Positions 36,488 through 45,645 of a DNA stretch of 64,000 nucleotides are shown here, one piece after another; the first letter of the stretch is position 1; each line of letters opens with the position of its first letter. The notes below the pieces were generated by a model. That model had not been told where the DNA came from and searched no databases. It was given only the letters and a program-made list of their open reading frames with translations. The stretch is from an uncultured Lachnospiraceae bacterium (GTDB taxonomy: Bacteria > Bacillota > Clostridia > Lachnospirales > Lachnospiraceae). The DNA is taken from contig CAJTJY010000001.1 in NCBI GenBank assembly GCA_910576975.1, forward strand, positions 1 to 64,000. The letters are read 5' to 3'. The position numbers were made by a program, and so were the translations under genes.

Positions 36488-37426
36488 CTATTTTCGTTCA
36501 AATACTCTGAGTTTTGCGCTCTTGGAACGTGAATTATACTCAAGCTCTTCTTCTGTCGGCACTACAGGTTTTTTAGTTACCACCCTGCCCAGGGGCTTCT
36601 TGCCGCACACGCACACTGGAAAATCACTTGGACATGTGCATGGTTGCTCGCTTTTCTTAAATATGCTCTTCACAATCCGGTCTTCCAAAGAATGAAAAGT
36701 AATGATGCAGATCCTTCCATCCGGATTAAGCATATCGATCATATCTTCCAGCGAACCCTGAAGCACTTCCAGCTCACGGTTCAATTCAATCCGTATTGCC
36801 TGGAAAGTGCGTTTTGCGGGATGCCCTCGATGCATTCTTACTTTTGCAGGAATCGCTCTTTTGACAATCTCTGCAAGCTCTCCCGCATTCTCTATCTCTT
36901 TCTCTTTTCTTGCCGCTGCAACATGCTTGGCAATGTTTTTCGCAAATTTATCTTCCCCATAATCACGAATTATGCGGTATAAGTCGATCTCGCTGTATGT
37001 ATTGACTAACTCCTTTGCCGTAAACGTCTGTCTTTGGTCCATTCGCATATCTAAAGGAGCGTCCCCGACCCGGTAGGTAAATCCCCTGCAAGGGTCGTCC
37101 AATTGATAAGAAGACACGCCCAAATCCAATATGATGCCATCTAATTTGTATATCCCAATCTCTGCCAGCGCCTCTCGCATTCCGCAGTAATTGCTTCTTA
37201 TGATCCTTGCCCTGTCTTCAAACTCCGACAGTCTTCTGGTCGCAGCTTTGACTGCATCCTCGTCCTGGTCGATTCCAATGAATCTGCCCTTTGCCGACAA
37301 GCGCCTGCATACTTCATAGGCATGTCCTCCTCCGCCAAGGGTGCCGTCCGCATATACTCCATCCGGCCTAACGTTCAGATTTTCAATTGTTTCTTTCAAA
37401 AGCACTGACTTATGCTTAAACTCCAT
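36488..37426 (-). CDS. rsmH: 16S rRNA (cytosine1402-N4)-methyltransferase
   Basis: A 312-residue SAM methyltransferase (MraW) acting on C1402 of 16S rRNA. Motifs: [27 protein letters not shown] (SAM loop), [46 protein letters not shown], and [10 protein letters not shown] near the C-terminus, followed by four cysteines in [16 protein letters not shown] 37426 is taken because AAGGAACG precedes it; an upstream in-frame start at 37459 would overlap mraZ. Second gene of the dcw cluster. Confidence 0.94.
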   Translation of the reverse strand: MEFKHKSVLLKETIENLNVRPDGVYADGTLGGGGHAYEVCRRLSAKGRFIGIDQDEDAVKAATRRLSEFEDRARIIRSNYCGMREALAEIGIYKLDGIILDLGVSSYQLDDPCRGFTYRVGDAPLDMRMDQRQTFTAKELVNTYSEIDLYRIIRDYGEDKFAKNIAKHVAAARKEKEIENAGELAEIVKRAIPAKVRMHRGHPAKRTFQAIRIELNRELEVLQGSLEDMIDMLNPDGRICIITFHSLEDRIVKSIFKKSEQPCTCPSDFPVCVCGKKPLGRVVTKKPVVPTEEELEYNSRSKSAKLRVFERK

Positions 37427-37455
37427 GGACGTTCCTTTCTTGCCGCTTTGCGGCG

Positions 37456-37887
37456 TCATATGATGATTCCCAGGCTCGCCATATGTTCCGCGACTTCCTC
37501 CACATCATCATATTCACTGGTCTCCTGCCATCTGTCCTTACTCCAAATTTCAATACGGTTTACCACGCCTGCCAGAACGACCTCTTTCTCAATTCCGGCA
37601 AATTCTCTTAAAACCGCCGAAATAAGCACCCGACCTTGCTTGTCCACTTCGCAGACTGCTGCGCTTGCAAAGAAAAACCTCGCAAACTTACGGGCGTCTT
37701 TGGAGAATTGTGATATTTCCCGGAATTTGACTTCTATATTCTTCCATTCTTCGGAGGAGTACATGAATAAGCATCCATCCAGTCCCTTGGTAATCACAAA
37801 CTCCTCTCCCAGTAGTTCCCTGAACTTAGATGGGACTATGAGCCTGCCTTTGGCGTCAACTGTGTGGTTGTATTCTCCCATGAACAT
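37456..37887 (-). CDS. mraZ: Transcriptional regulator/division protein MraZ
   Basis: A 143-residue protein with two MraZ/AbrB-like folds: [20 protein letters not shown] at the N-terminus and [19 protein letters not shown] in the second half, each with the conserved DxxGR. MraZ binds repeats in front of the dcw operon and controls it. ATG 37887 is chosen behind GAAGGTGAT; a GTG at 37896 is part of that site. First gene of the cluster. The ~280 bases upstream should contain the dcw promoter, but I did not recognise clear MraZ box repeats. Confidence 0.93.
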   Translation of the reverse strand: MFMGEYNHTVDAKGRLIVPSKFRELLGEEFVITKGLDGCLFMYSSEEWKNIEVKFREISQFSKDARKFARFFFASAAVCEVDKQGRVLISAVLREFAGIEKEVVLAGVVNRIEIWSKDRWQETSEYDDVEEVAEHMASLGIII

Positions 37888-38106
37888 AAAGATCACCTTC
37901 TAATCACTCAGACTGTGACGAAATGGAATACCTTTTCTTTTGATCCACATATCCACCACATCAATCCCTTTTTTACCACTTTCCTCCACTTTGTTTCCAT
38001 TCTAGCCTATTGCCTTCAAAAATGCAATAGCAAATTTCGCCTAATTAATAGGCATGTTCTGGGAATCTTTGGTTTATCCTCATGATTCATCAAAAATCAC
38101 CAAAAG

Positions 38107-38135
38107 AAAAAAGAGCCTGTATATAAAGCTCTTTT
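38107..38135 (-). terminator. Terminator after the Spo0E-like gene
   Basis: AAAAGAGC and GCTCTTTT pair around a 13-base AT-rich loop, and the minus-strand transcript ends in U. It lies about 30 bases past the stop at 38166 and insulates the Spo0E-like gene from mraZ. Confidence 0.65.
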
Positions 38136-38165
38136 CCCTTGCTTCTGTAACCCTATTATCCCCTT

Positions 38166-38345
38166 TCACCCGCAATTTTGCAGTTGAACCTCTTCTTTTG
38201 TATATTTCATGTAGTCGGCAATCAGCCTATCTAAGCGTTTGCTCGTCTGGTAACATTTTTGAGAGCTGATATCTTCCTGCGCGGCTACATTCAACTGTGC
38301 GCGGACCGTCTCGATTTCGGTCTGCAGTTCCTGCAAATATTCCAT
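38166..38345 (-). CDS. Spo0E-like aspartyl-phosphate phosphatase
   Basis: A 59-residue gene read directly from the sequence. ATG 38345 has a GAAGGAG site. The product starts MEYLQELQTEIETVRAQL and carries CYQTSKRLDRLIADYMKY, the S-x-x-LD-x-LI-x-x-Y pattern of the Spo0E family. These small two-helix proteins dephosphorylate Spo0A~P or related response regulators and so delay sporulation. The length is within the family's usual 50-90. It stands between the phospholipase-like gene (104 bases upstream) and mraZ, with its own terminator. Confidence 0.8.
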   Translation of the reverse strand: MEYLQELQTEIETVRAQLNVAAQEDISSQKCYQTSKRLDRLIADYMKYTKEEVQLQNCG

Positions 38346-38449
38346 TTCCGCCGCTCCTTCTCCCCATTGAAGTTATTGTAGTCCTATTTAGAAAAAAAAG
38401 CAAACGAAAACCGCCAAATTCTTACACGACATTTCGACAAATAAAGCTT

Positions 38450-39079
38450 TTAATCGACAATTGCAGTCACCTGCCGCCGTCCCGCCATAACTGCCATATT
38501 CTGCATATTCTGCCTGTGAACCAGCAAAAGGACCGCTTCTACCACCTGATGACATAACGACACGATTTGACGGCAATCTTCTTCCACAGTATTCTTTAAT
38601 TTGACATATGCGTCATGCGCTCTTTGCACAAACTCGCAGATCGCTTCCACACTGCCAAGATTCTGTACGGATTTTTGAACTCTTACTCGGTTTTTCTCAG
38701 CCTCCCCGCTTTGAATATAATCTTTGAGGCTGATTTTCAAATGCTTCTCGTATACGCAATGATCTTTAAGATTTCCCATATAATGCGGATTATGCGGAAA
38801 CGTGAAATAGTCTGCAATATAATGAATTACTTCTCCCAGGTTGCGGTAAAATGCCCGCATATTGATCTGTGACGCCCGCTGGCGTTCTAACAGCTCCTTT
38901 AAATCCTGACGAAGCTTTGGAAAGGTTCCTTCCATTTCATGCTTTACCGTGAGAAATGACGGCTTGCAGTCTGGAAGAATGCTCCCCAGATAAAATGCTT
39001 TCTTATGTTTCACCAATTCCTGCTCATCCAAACTGTATACAATATACTTTGCCAACGATATATGAGATTTCTTGCGCAT
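38450..39079 (-). CDS. Zinc-dependent phospholipase C-like protein
   Basis: A 209-residue protein of the S1/P1-nuclease/phospholipase C fold. Likely zinc ligands are in KSHISLAKYIV near the N-terminus, YLGSILPDCKPSF, and LGEVIHYIADYFTFPHNPHY with its H/D/H set. There is no signal peptide, unlike secreted clostridial alpha-toxins, so it is probably intracellular and not a toxin; its substrate is unknown. GGGAGGT precedes ATG 39079. The family is common as a single gene in Lachnospiraceae. Confidence 0.8.
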   Translation of the reverse strand: MRKKSHISLAKYIVYSLDEQELVKHKKAFYLGSILPDCKPSFLTVKHEMEGTFPKLRQDLKELLERQRASQINMRAFYRNLGEVIHYIADYFTFPHNPHYMGNLKDHCVYEKHLKISLKDYIQSGEAEKNRVRVQKSVQNLGSVEAICEFVQRAHDAYVKLKNTVEEDCRQIVSLCHQVVEAVLLLVHRQNMQNMAVMAGRRQVTAIVD

Positions 39080-39348
39080 GGTTAATTCTACCTCCCAAAA
39101 AGCGCGTCCAACACGCCCTTGTGCGGTTCTGGCTTTCGAAAAAACAGAAAGCAGAACACTGAATGATTACTCCATCCCTATTCTACTTCCTGTTTCTTCA
39201 GATTACAAGTCTTTTATTGTGAACTTTTTGTAAAAAGCCTTATTTCGTTGTGGTTCACATCGATGTTTGATGTTGCTGTGAACGGAGCCGGCAGCAACCT
39301 ATCTCCTATAGCTTAACACTAGCCCTTTTGCTGGCTGGCGGATCATCG

Positions 39349-39666
39349 CTATTTACATTGGCAATCGAAGCTTGCGCACTCTGTTTCAGAACAGCAGCAG
39401 GCATTGCTTCCGGCGATCCCGATCTCTTCTGCCTGGCATTGGCAGCCCTGGTTAAAGCGGCAGTTTTCTGCATGGCAGCCTACGCTGGTTTCTGGTCTTG
39501 CGGTTCCCGTGGAGTTGGTCATGCTCTCAGACCTTTCCCGGAAGCTGTCGCAACGGGTCTCATTAGGTTTTGAAGCGTCCTGTCCGCCCACCATGATATC
39601 GCTCTTAGAGCAAAGCTGTTCTTCATTATACATGCAATTTTTCACGGAACATTTTAAACGTGTCAT
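39349..39666 (-). CDS. DUF1540 protein with two Cys-rich modules
   Basis: A 105-residue protein with two DUF1540 modules: LKCSVKNCMYNEEQLCSKSD..TRCDSF near residues 4-43 and VGCHAENCRFNQGCQCQAEE..TECASF near 62-101. Each has the C-x(3-4)-C-x(4-6)-C...C spacing of presumed metal binding. DUF1540 is frequent in spore formers; its function is unknown. ATG 39666 follows AAGGAG at eight bases; an upstream in-frame start at 39693 overlaps that site. The 39080-39348 gap shows only a short GTTCACA/TGTGAAC hairpin. Confidence 0.82.
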   Translation of the reverse strand: MTRLKCSVKNCMYNEEQLCSKSDIMVGGQDASKPNETRCDSFRERSESMTNSTGTARPETSVGCHAENCRFNQGCQCQAEEIGIAGSNACCCSETECASFDCQCK

Positions 39667-39786
39667 TTCAAGTTCTCCTTTCTTTATCTGCATCTAGCAT
39701 TAACGTATTGACAAAGCGGACAAAACAGAGATGTTCTGCCCGCCCTCTTAGTATCAGAGAAATTGAAATGATTTATTCATATTTTA

Positions 39787-41757
39787 TTATTTTTTCTGAT
39801 TTTCAAACGCTTCTTCGCTGCGGATCTCCTTGGTGCGAATCTCTTTGCTGATCTGCTCTACAAAGTCGCTCAAAGGCTTTACGCCCTCATCCCCTGCAAA
39901 ACGGCTTCTGACTGATACCGTATGGTCCTCCTCTTCTTGCTGCCCTACGACCAGCATATAGGGCAGCTTGTCAAGACGCGCCTCCCTTATCTTATAGCCA
40001 ATCTTTTCGGAACGGTTATCCACTGTACATAAGATCCCGTTTGCCTTTAATTCTTTTTCCACCTCTGCGGCATAACTTTCATATTTATCAGAGATGGGCA
40101 GCACCCTCACTTGTTCCGGGCACAGCCAGGTAGGGAATTTTCCAGCATATTTCTCAATCAGCCATGCCAAGGTCCGCTCATAGCAGCCCATGGAAGTCCT
40201 GTGGATGATATAGGGACGGACCTTATCGCCGTTTTGATCAATATAATACATGTCAAACTGTTCTGCCAGCAAAGCGTCCCATTGAATGGTAATCATGGTG
40301 TCTTCCTTGCCGTAGACGTTCTTGGTATTGATATCGATTTTGGGACCATAGAATGCTGCTTCTCCCACATCCTCCGTATACTGGATATGCAGCTCGTCCA
40401 TGATCTGCCGCATATGCTGCTGCGTCTCCTCCCACACTTCTGGTTCTCCGATGTACTTTTCCCGGTTGTCCGGATCCCATTTGGAGAGGTGATAGGTAAC
40501 GTCCTCCTCCACGCCCAAAGTAGACAGGCAGTGTTTCGCCAAGGCAATGCATTTTTTAAATTCTTCCACCATCTGATCTGGCCGCACAATCAGATGACCT
40601 TCGGAAATGGTAAACTGGCGCACACGGGTAAGGCCATGCATTTCCCCGGAGTCTTCATTGCGGAACAACGTAGAAGTCTCGCTATAGCGCAGAGGCAGAT
40701 CCCGGTAGGAATGCTGTTCTGCCTTATAGACATAGTATTGGAAAGGACAAGTCATGGGACGCAGGGCAAGAACCTCTTTATCTTTTTGCTCGTCTCCAAG
40801 CACGAACATGCCGTCGGTATAGTGATCCCAATGACCAGAGATTTTATACAGATCGGATTTTGCCATCAACGGCGTCTTGGTACGGATATATCCCCATTCG
40901 TTGTCCTCCAAATCCTCAATCCAGCGCTGCATGGTCTGCACCATTTTTGCGCCCCGGGGCATCAATAAAGGCAGTCCTTGTCCAATCACGTCCACCGTGG
41001 TAAACAGCTTCATTTCCCGCCCCAGCTTGTTATGATCTCTCTTTTTGATATCCTCCAAATGCTCCAAATATGTGTTCAGCTCATCTTTCGTCGCAAATGC
41101 CGTGCCGTAAATGCGCTGAAGCTGCGCCTTGTCGGAATCTCCTCGCCAGTATGCCATCGAAGAGGAAATCAGCTTAAAAGCCTTGATGGGCTTGGTGCTC
41201 ATCAGATGAGGGCCTGCGCAAAGATCGGTAAAGTTCTCCCCCTGCCTGTAAAAGGAAATCTCTGCATCTTCAGGAAGATCCTGGATTAATTCTACCTTGT
41301 ATGGCTCTTCCCTCTCTTGCATAAACTGTATCGCATCTGCTCTTGGGAGTGTAAACTTTTCCAGGCGGTTTCCCTCTTTGATAATCTTTTTCATCTCCTT
41401 TTCCAGCTTGTCTAAATCTTCTCTGGAAAATGGCTCTGCCTCAAAATCATAATAAAATCCCTCGTCTATCGAAGGCCCGATGGCAAGCTTGGCTTTGGGA
41501 AACAGCCGTTTTACGGCTTCTGCAAGCACATGGGAACATGTATGGCGCACCGTGCGAATCCCTTGTTGATCCTTTTGGGTCAATATGCTTAATTCACAGT
41601 CTTGGTCTAACACTGTCCGCAGATCAACGACTTCTCCGTTGACTGTTCCTGCACAGGCTGCTCTCGCCAGCCCTTCACTGATATCAAGCGCAATGTCATA
41701 AACGCTTTTTGCCTCTCCATATTCTTTTATGGAGCCGTCTTTCAATGTAATTTTCAT
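39787..41757 (-). CDS. thrS: Threonine-tRNA ligase
   Basis: A 656-residue class II aminoacyl-tRNA synthetase. It has the N-terminal TGS domain (KITLKDGSIKEYGEAKSVYD), the editing domain with HTCSHVLAEAVKRLFP, the catalytic core with motif 2 (TLFRNEDSGEMHGLTRVR) and zinc-site residues MTCPFQYYVYK, motif 3 HRTSMGCYERTLAWLIE, and a C-terminal anticodon-binding domain. The length is standard. AAGGAG precedes ATG 41757. Expression is expected to respond to uncharged tRNA-Thr through the T-box leader upstream. Confidence 0.95.
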   Translation of the reverse strand: MKITLKDGSIKEYGEAKSVYDIALDISEGLARAACAGTVNGEVVDLRTVLDQDCELSILTQKDQQGIRTVRHTCSHVLAEAVKRLFPKAKLAIGPSIDEGFYYDFEAEPFSREDLDKLEKEMKKIIKEGNRLEKFTLPRADAIQFMQEREEPYKVELIQDLPEDAEISFYRQGENFTDLCAGPHLMSTKPIKAFKLISSSMAYWRGDSDKAQLQRIYGTAFATKDELNTYLEHLEDIKKRDHNKLGREMKLFTTVDVIGQGLPLLMPRGAKMVQTMQRWIEDLEDNEWGYIRTKTPLMAKSDLYKISGHWDHYTDGMFVLGDEQKDKEVLALRPMTCPFQYYVYKAEQHSYRDLPLRYSETSTLFRNEDSGEMHGLTRVRQFTISEGHLIVRPDQMVEEFKKCIALAKHCLSTLGVEEDVTYHLSKWDPDNREKYIGEPEVWEETQQHMRQIMDELHIQYTEDVGEAAFYGPKIDINTKNVYGKEDTMITIQWDALLAEQFDMYYIDQNGDKVRPYIIHRTSMGCYERTLAWLIEKYAGKFPTWLCPEQVRVLPISDKYESYAAEVEKELKANGILCTVDNRSEKIGYKIREARLDKLPYMLVVGQQEEEDHTVSVRSRFAGDEGVKPLSDFVEQISKEIRTKEIRSEEAFENQKK

Positions 41758-41826
41758 ACTATTTCTCCTTTCCTCTCCGACGCAGGGCGATCCTGCCTGG
41801 AGGGCATTTTATCTCATATGATCAAA

Positions 41827-42125
41827 AATCCCATGCACAGCCTTGCGGCTATGCATGGGACGTAAAATACGCGGTTCCACCCTGCTTGTCCTGCCTACAC
41901 TGATTTGCGACGATACGCCGTCTGGCAGAACCTCTCATTTGACGATAACGGAGTCACCGTGCTTTTAGAAGCCGCTCTAAGGTGGTCTTCGGCTGCTTCC
42001 TGCCAAACCGCTTCCAGCTCCGGGACAGCTTCTTGTCCCTCGGCGGTTCTCTCTGCTGATGCCTGCCGCTTTGGCAAGGCATCTAGCATTCCACAGCTTA
42101 CTCTTCTTATCAACGCTTTTTCTGG
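41827..42125 (-). promoter_or_regulatory. T-box riboswitch leader of thrS
   Basis: Upstream of thrS, the minus strand carries GGGTGGAACCGCG at 41870-41882, the conserved T-box antiterminator sequence. It is followed by a strong terminator hairpin at 41829-41860 (TCCCATGCA pairing with TGCATGGGA) and a T run. The preceding ~230 bases hold several hairpins, as expected for stem I and the following stems. I could not fix the specifier codon by eye; an ACN (Thr) triplet is expected. This explains the 410-base gap before thrS. Confidence 0.88.
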
Positions 42126-42168
42126 ATCTATTGTAGCCCTTTTTTCTTATTCTGTAAAGAAGAAAATT

Positions 42169-42675
42169 TTACTTGTTTCTTCCACAGCACTTTTTGTACT
42201 TCTTTCCGCTTCCGCAGGGACATGGATCATTGGGATAAATCTTCTGCTCTTTGATGATAGTGCCAGATTTCTTCTGCTCTAAGTACAACTTACGGCGGGT
42301 ATCCTCATCAAAAATTGCCTCCCACTGGGGAAGTTCATACAACCAGTCCGCCTTAGCGTCAACCATGTTCTTATAAAGCTTTTCCTTGTCAAACGCAAGG
42401 CTGACATGGGTATCCTCCTCCATCTCCTCAATAGGGTTCCCCGCAATCAGGCTCTCGTCAATTCCATCCAGGAATCCCGTCATCTCCATCACAGATAAGT
42501 CATACTTTTCTGCAAGCTCTTTCACAGTGCCTTCGACTACTTGATCTGGATTCTCCAGCAATTGTTCATATACGCCTTTCTCCAGCATAAAATATCTCTG
42601 CCAAAACCGCTGCAGCTCCGCCTTATTTGCATCCTTATTATATGCAACGCTTTTCCATTGTTCTAATAATGCCAT
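42169..42675 (-). CDS. SEC-C metal-binding motif protein
   Basis: A 168-residue protein. The C-terminal 20 residues ([20 protein letters not shown]) are the zinc-binding SEC-C motif also found at the end of SecA. The N-terminal ~140 residues are helical and acidic and match no enzyme that I recognise. ATG 42675 is chosen behind AAAGGATGG; an ATG at 42687 lies within that site. It lies upstream of the thrS leader on the same strand. The function is unknown. Confidence 0.82.
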   Translation of the reverse strand: MALLEQWKSVAYNKDANKAELQRFWQRYFMLEKGVYEQLLENPDQVVEGTVKELAEKYDLSVMEMTGFLDGIDESLIAGNPIEEMEEDTHVSLAFDKEKLYKNMVDAKADWLYELPQWEAIFDEDTRRKLYLEQKKSGTIIKEQKIYPNDPCPCGSGKKYKKCCGRNK

Positions 42676-42847
42676 ACAAAATCCCATCCTTTGTTACTAT
42701 TCTATACTAATTTTCTGCTGTGTTTTTACACATATTCTATAGTATAACTCATTTTGAATCGTTTTTCAAAGAATTTTTGAAAGAATTTTATCTGACAGGG
42801 AACAATTGAGCAATCGCCAATTTCTGAAGCGGCTCCTTATAGGACGA

Positions 42848-42886
42848 AAAATCCCCGCAGGCACTACGTCGCCGCCTGCGGGGATT
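42848..42886. terminator. Strong hairpin in the 42676-43132 gap
   Basis: Two perfect 14-base arms, AAATCCCCGCAGGC and GCCTGCGGGGATTT, around an 11-base loop, with T after the arm on the minus strand. No gene on that strand ends here, so its role is unclear. The rest of the ~450-base gap holds a second GC-rich foldback (TCCGAAAG..CTTCGGA, about 42942-42978) and a TAGAAT-type -10 before 43078, likely serving the plus-strand gene at 43133. No gene is seen in the gap. Confidence 0.5.
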
Positions 42887-43132
42887 TCAAAAAGGGGAGG
42901 ATAAGTATTTAACCTTATCTTTGGTTCAAAGCTTTTCGATCTCCGAAAGTGACAAGTGGGGGCTTTGCCGCTTCGGATAATAGTAGTATGAGCAAATTGC
43001 TTTCTTTTATTCAATAATTTTCAAATTTTTCTGTTTTTTCTATTTTTCCTATGTTAGAATAATGCATAGACTTACATCTTGCTTTTAAGGACAGCGAGGC
43101 ACTATCATTTTAGAAAGGGAAATAAAACCAAT

Positions 43133-44722
43133 ATGAATCAAAAAAATATTCTGCATAACAAAATCTTTTTGTATATCACAGAGTTTTTCTCCGGCATGTC
43201 CGTCATGGCAGTGGAATTGGGCGCTAGCCGTCTGATGGCGCCCTATTTCAGCTCTTCCCAAATTGTCTGGACCGTCATCATCGGAGTCATAATGATCGCC
43301 ATGGCGCTTGGCAACGTCTGGGGCGGGCGAATCGCAGATAAAAACCCTTCGCCGGACAAGCTTTACGGCAGGCTGCTTCTTTCCGCTGTATGGATTGCCT
43401 TAATTCCTTTCGTTGGCAGATATCTGATCACCGGAATCTCCCTGCTTCTCGCCGTGTTTATCACCAAGAATTTTCTGGTATGGGCAGCTCTCTTTGCCTG
43501 CCTCGCCGTGTTTGCCTTTCCCTGCGTGTTGCTGGGCACGGTCACTCCTTCCCTCGTAAAGTATTCTGTCAGCAGCTTGCAAGACAATGGAAAAACGGTC
43601 GGGGAATTGGGAGCGCTCAACACCATAGGAAGCATTATTGGAACGTTTCTTCCCACGTTTGTCACCATCCCCGCCGTGGGAACTGCGATTACCTTTTTGA
43701 TCTTTTCCGGCGTCCTCGCCGCTATCAGCATCGTATACTTCTTCTCCATGAAAAAGAAAGTTGTGAAATGCCTATTGACTGTGGGGCTGATTCTTGCCTT
43801 GGGTCTAAGCTCCTCCACTTTCAGCTTCGCTTTCTGGGAAAATGATCTTACCCTCGAAGATGAGTCGATCTATAATTACCTTCAGGTACAAGAAAGCGAT
43901 AATTCTGTTATTCTCTCTACGAATGTGCTGTTTGGCGTCCAATCGATTCTGATGAAAGAGTCAAAGCTCACTGGCATGTACTATGATTACGCCCTTGCCG
44001 CCCCTTTTATGGCTGGGATCCCCGTCATGGACAGGCCTGGCAACGTCCTGATTTTGGGGCTTGGCACAGGGACTTTCGCCAAATACTGCAAGGAATATTT
44101 TCCTGACACATTGATTGAGGGCGTAGAGATTGATCAAAAAATAGCAGATCTCGCCAACGAATATTTTGACCTTCCAGATACGGTAAAGGTATCCGTCTAT
44201 GACGGACGTTCCTATCTTGCCGCCTCTGAACAGAAGTATGACGTTATCATGGTAGACGCTTATCAAGACATCACCATTCCCTTTCAAATGTCCACGATAG
44301 AATTTTTCTCAGAAGTTGAGAAACATTTGACAGACAACGGGGTCATGGTTGTCAATATGAATCTCAAATCACAAACAAAAGACTCCATCAACGACTACCT
44401 GTGCGATACCATCGGCTTTGTGTTCGACCATGTGTATGCCGTTCCTGTGCAAGGCGGTACAAACTGCGAAGTTTTCGCTTTTCAGAATCAGCACGCACTG
44501 GAGACCTTTCGGCAAGGATATAAAGACGTCACAGACCCTGCGCTAATGGATATGATGGAAACTGTCTCTGATAACCTAAGCCGCTGGGAACCTGAAAACC
44601 GCATCTTGACAGATGACAAAGCTCCCGTAGAAGTCTTAGGAATGCGTGTGTTAGACGAGGTAATCGCTGATGAACTAGATTATTACCGGCGACTCTATCT
44701 AGGCAAGCTTTTTAAAAAATAG
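43133..44722 (+). CDS. Membrane-fused spermidine synthase-like protein
   Basis: A 529-residue protein with an N-terminal membrane half (about seven or more helices to residue ~235, resembling the MFS/SpeE-fused group: FFSGMSVMAVELGASRLMAPYF, NVWGGRIADKNPSPDKLYGR, GTVTPSLVKYSV) and a C-terminal methyltransferase-fold half. There NVLILGLGTGTFAKYCKEYFP is the nucleotide loop, followed by IEGVEIDQKIADLANEYFDL and MVDAYQDITIPFQMST. Polyamine-specific residues are not certain, so the product is unknown. ATG 43133 is chosen over an upstream in-frame start at 43079 because of its GAAAGGG site and the normal membrane start. Confidence 0.8.
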   Translation: MNQKNILHNKIFLYITEFFSGMSVMAVELGASRLMAPYFSSSQIVWTVIIGVIMIAMALGNVWGGRIADKNPSPDKLYGRLLLSAVWIALIPFVGRYLITGISLLLAVFITKNFLVWAALFACLAVFAFPCVLLGTVTPSLVKYSVSSLQDNGKTVGELGALNTIGSIIGTFLPTFVTIPAVGTAITFLIFSGVLAAISIVYFFSMKKKVVKCLLTVGLILALGLSSSTFSFAFWENDLTLEDESIYNYLQVQESDNSVILSTNVLFGVQSILMKESKLTGMYYDYALAAPFMAGIPVMDRPGNVLILGLGTGTFAKYCKEYFPDTLIEGVEIDQKIADLANEYFDLPDTVKVSVYDGRSYLAASEQKYDVIMVDAYQDITIPFQMSTIEFFSEVEKHLTDNGVMVVNMNLKSQTKDSINDYLCDTIGFVFDHVYAVPVQGGTNCEVFAFQNQHALETFRQGYKDVTDPALMDMMETVSDNLSRWEPENRILTDDKAPVEVLGMRVLDEVIADELDYYRRLYLGKLFKK

Positions 44723-44817
44723 TTGCTTGAAATTCCTGATTTTCAAAGAATGTTGCTTGAACGTTTTCTCCTGTGGCAGGCTGTTTCCTTTTGCATGAAT
44801 CTGTCATTCTATGCCCG

Positions 44818-45240
44818 CTATGGGACGTAGCCAGAAATCTTATCTTTATATTTATCATAAAGCTCCTCAAGCCGCGCCTGGTCTTCTTCTGTCACTTGTT
44901 CTTGGGCAAGCTCTTTCAATCCTTCCATGTCTCCGTTTGCAACTAGGTCGGCAGCCTGCTTCAAGTTGTCCTGGGAAATATATTTTTCTGCAATTCCCGT
45001 AAGTGTCTCCACATCTTCCTGCTCCATATTCTCCACAACCTGGGACACGGCAGACGCTTGCCCTGCTGTGCTGGCATGTCTGTTCAGCTGCTCCATTAAT
45101 ACCCTCTTGCCGATTTCCGTGGCAGCTTTCGTCCTGACTTCCTCCAATATTACGTGCCGCCCTGCAAACAGCGCTCCTGCGCATAATACCAGGCTGCTGC
45201 TGATAACCAGCAAACCCAAATGTCTTTTCTTTTTGCTCAT
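44818..45240 (-). CDS. Exported helical protein of unknown function
   Basis: A 140-residue protein with a basic start (MSKKKRHLGLL) and one hydrophobic segment (residues 8-27) acting as signal or anchor. The rest is charged and helical, with Glu/Gln-rich repeats (DNLKQAADLVANGDMEGLKE, EEDQARLEELYDKYKDKISG). I do not recognise the family. It is convergent with the synthase-like gene and has a GGAGGTG site before ATG 45240. Confidence 0.65.
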   Translation of the reverse strand: MSKKKRHLGLLVISSSLVLCAGALFAGRHVILEEVRTKAATEIGKRVLMEQLNRHASTAGQASAVSQVVENMEQEDVETLTGIAEKYISQDNLKQAADLVANGDMEGLKELAQEQVTEEDQARLEELYDKYKDKISGYVP

Positions 45241-45335
45241 AAAAACACCTCCTGAACCATGTTATGACAACATGGCGTTCTCCATGTCATCATAACACAT
45301 TTGTCAGAAGGCGTGTCTTACGATTTTCTTAATAT

Positions 45336-45512
45336 TTATGGTAGATTTGGAGGCGTTTGTTCCCCGCCTGCAGATGATTCTGCATAAAGACAGCCACCCT
45401 TGCAGCCGCTACAGCCTGCGCAGCATCTGCCTCTTTTCTTATTGCGATACAAGCTCCATGCTGCCAGTCCTGCAACGCCTGTTATAAAAATTCCAACGAT
45501 CACTGTTCCCAC
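45336..45512 (-). CDS. FeoB-associated Cys-rich membrane protein
   Basis: A 58-residue gene read directly from the sequence. GTG 45512 follows an AAAGGATGG site. The product starts with a hydrophobic helix (MGTVIVGIFITGVAGLAAW), then LYRNKKRGRCCAGCSGCKGGC. This is the layout of the small FeoB-associated Cys-rich proteins that often accompany ferrous iron transporters; the exact role is not known. No feoA or feoB is visible here, which is unusual but not unknown for this family. The frame is closed by TAA at 45336. Confidence 0.75.
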   Translation of the reverse strand: MGTVIVGIFITGVAGLAAWSLYRNKKRGRCCAGCSGCKGGCLYAESSAGGEQTPPNLP

Positions 45513-45645
45513 TGCACATCCATCCTTTCTAATCCCCGCCTATGCACAGATTTGAACTATGCTGCGCACATCAGACGCTTCATATAGTTAGTATAAGCTA
45601 ACCCATTGAGAAAGTCAAGATTTTTGATGATTGCCTTGATTCCTG

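Noticed and set aside
38450..39079. Toxin-type phospholipase C
   Set aside because: No signal peptide and no C2-like domain; more likely an intracellular family member.
42766..43014. 82-codon minus-strand frame in the thrS/synthase gap
   Set aside because: It spans the perfect hairpin at 42848-42886 and has no family match; likely chance.
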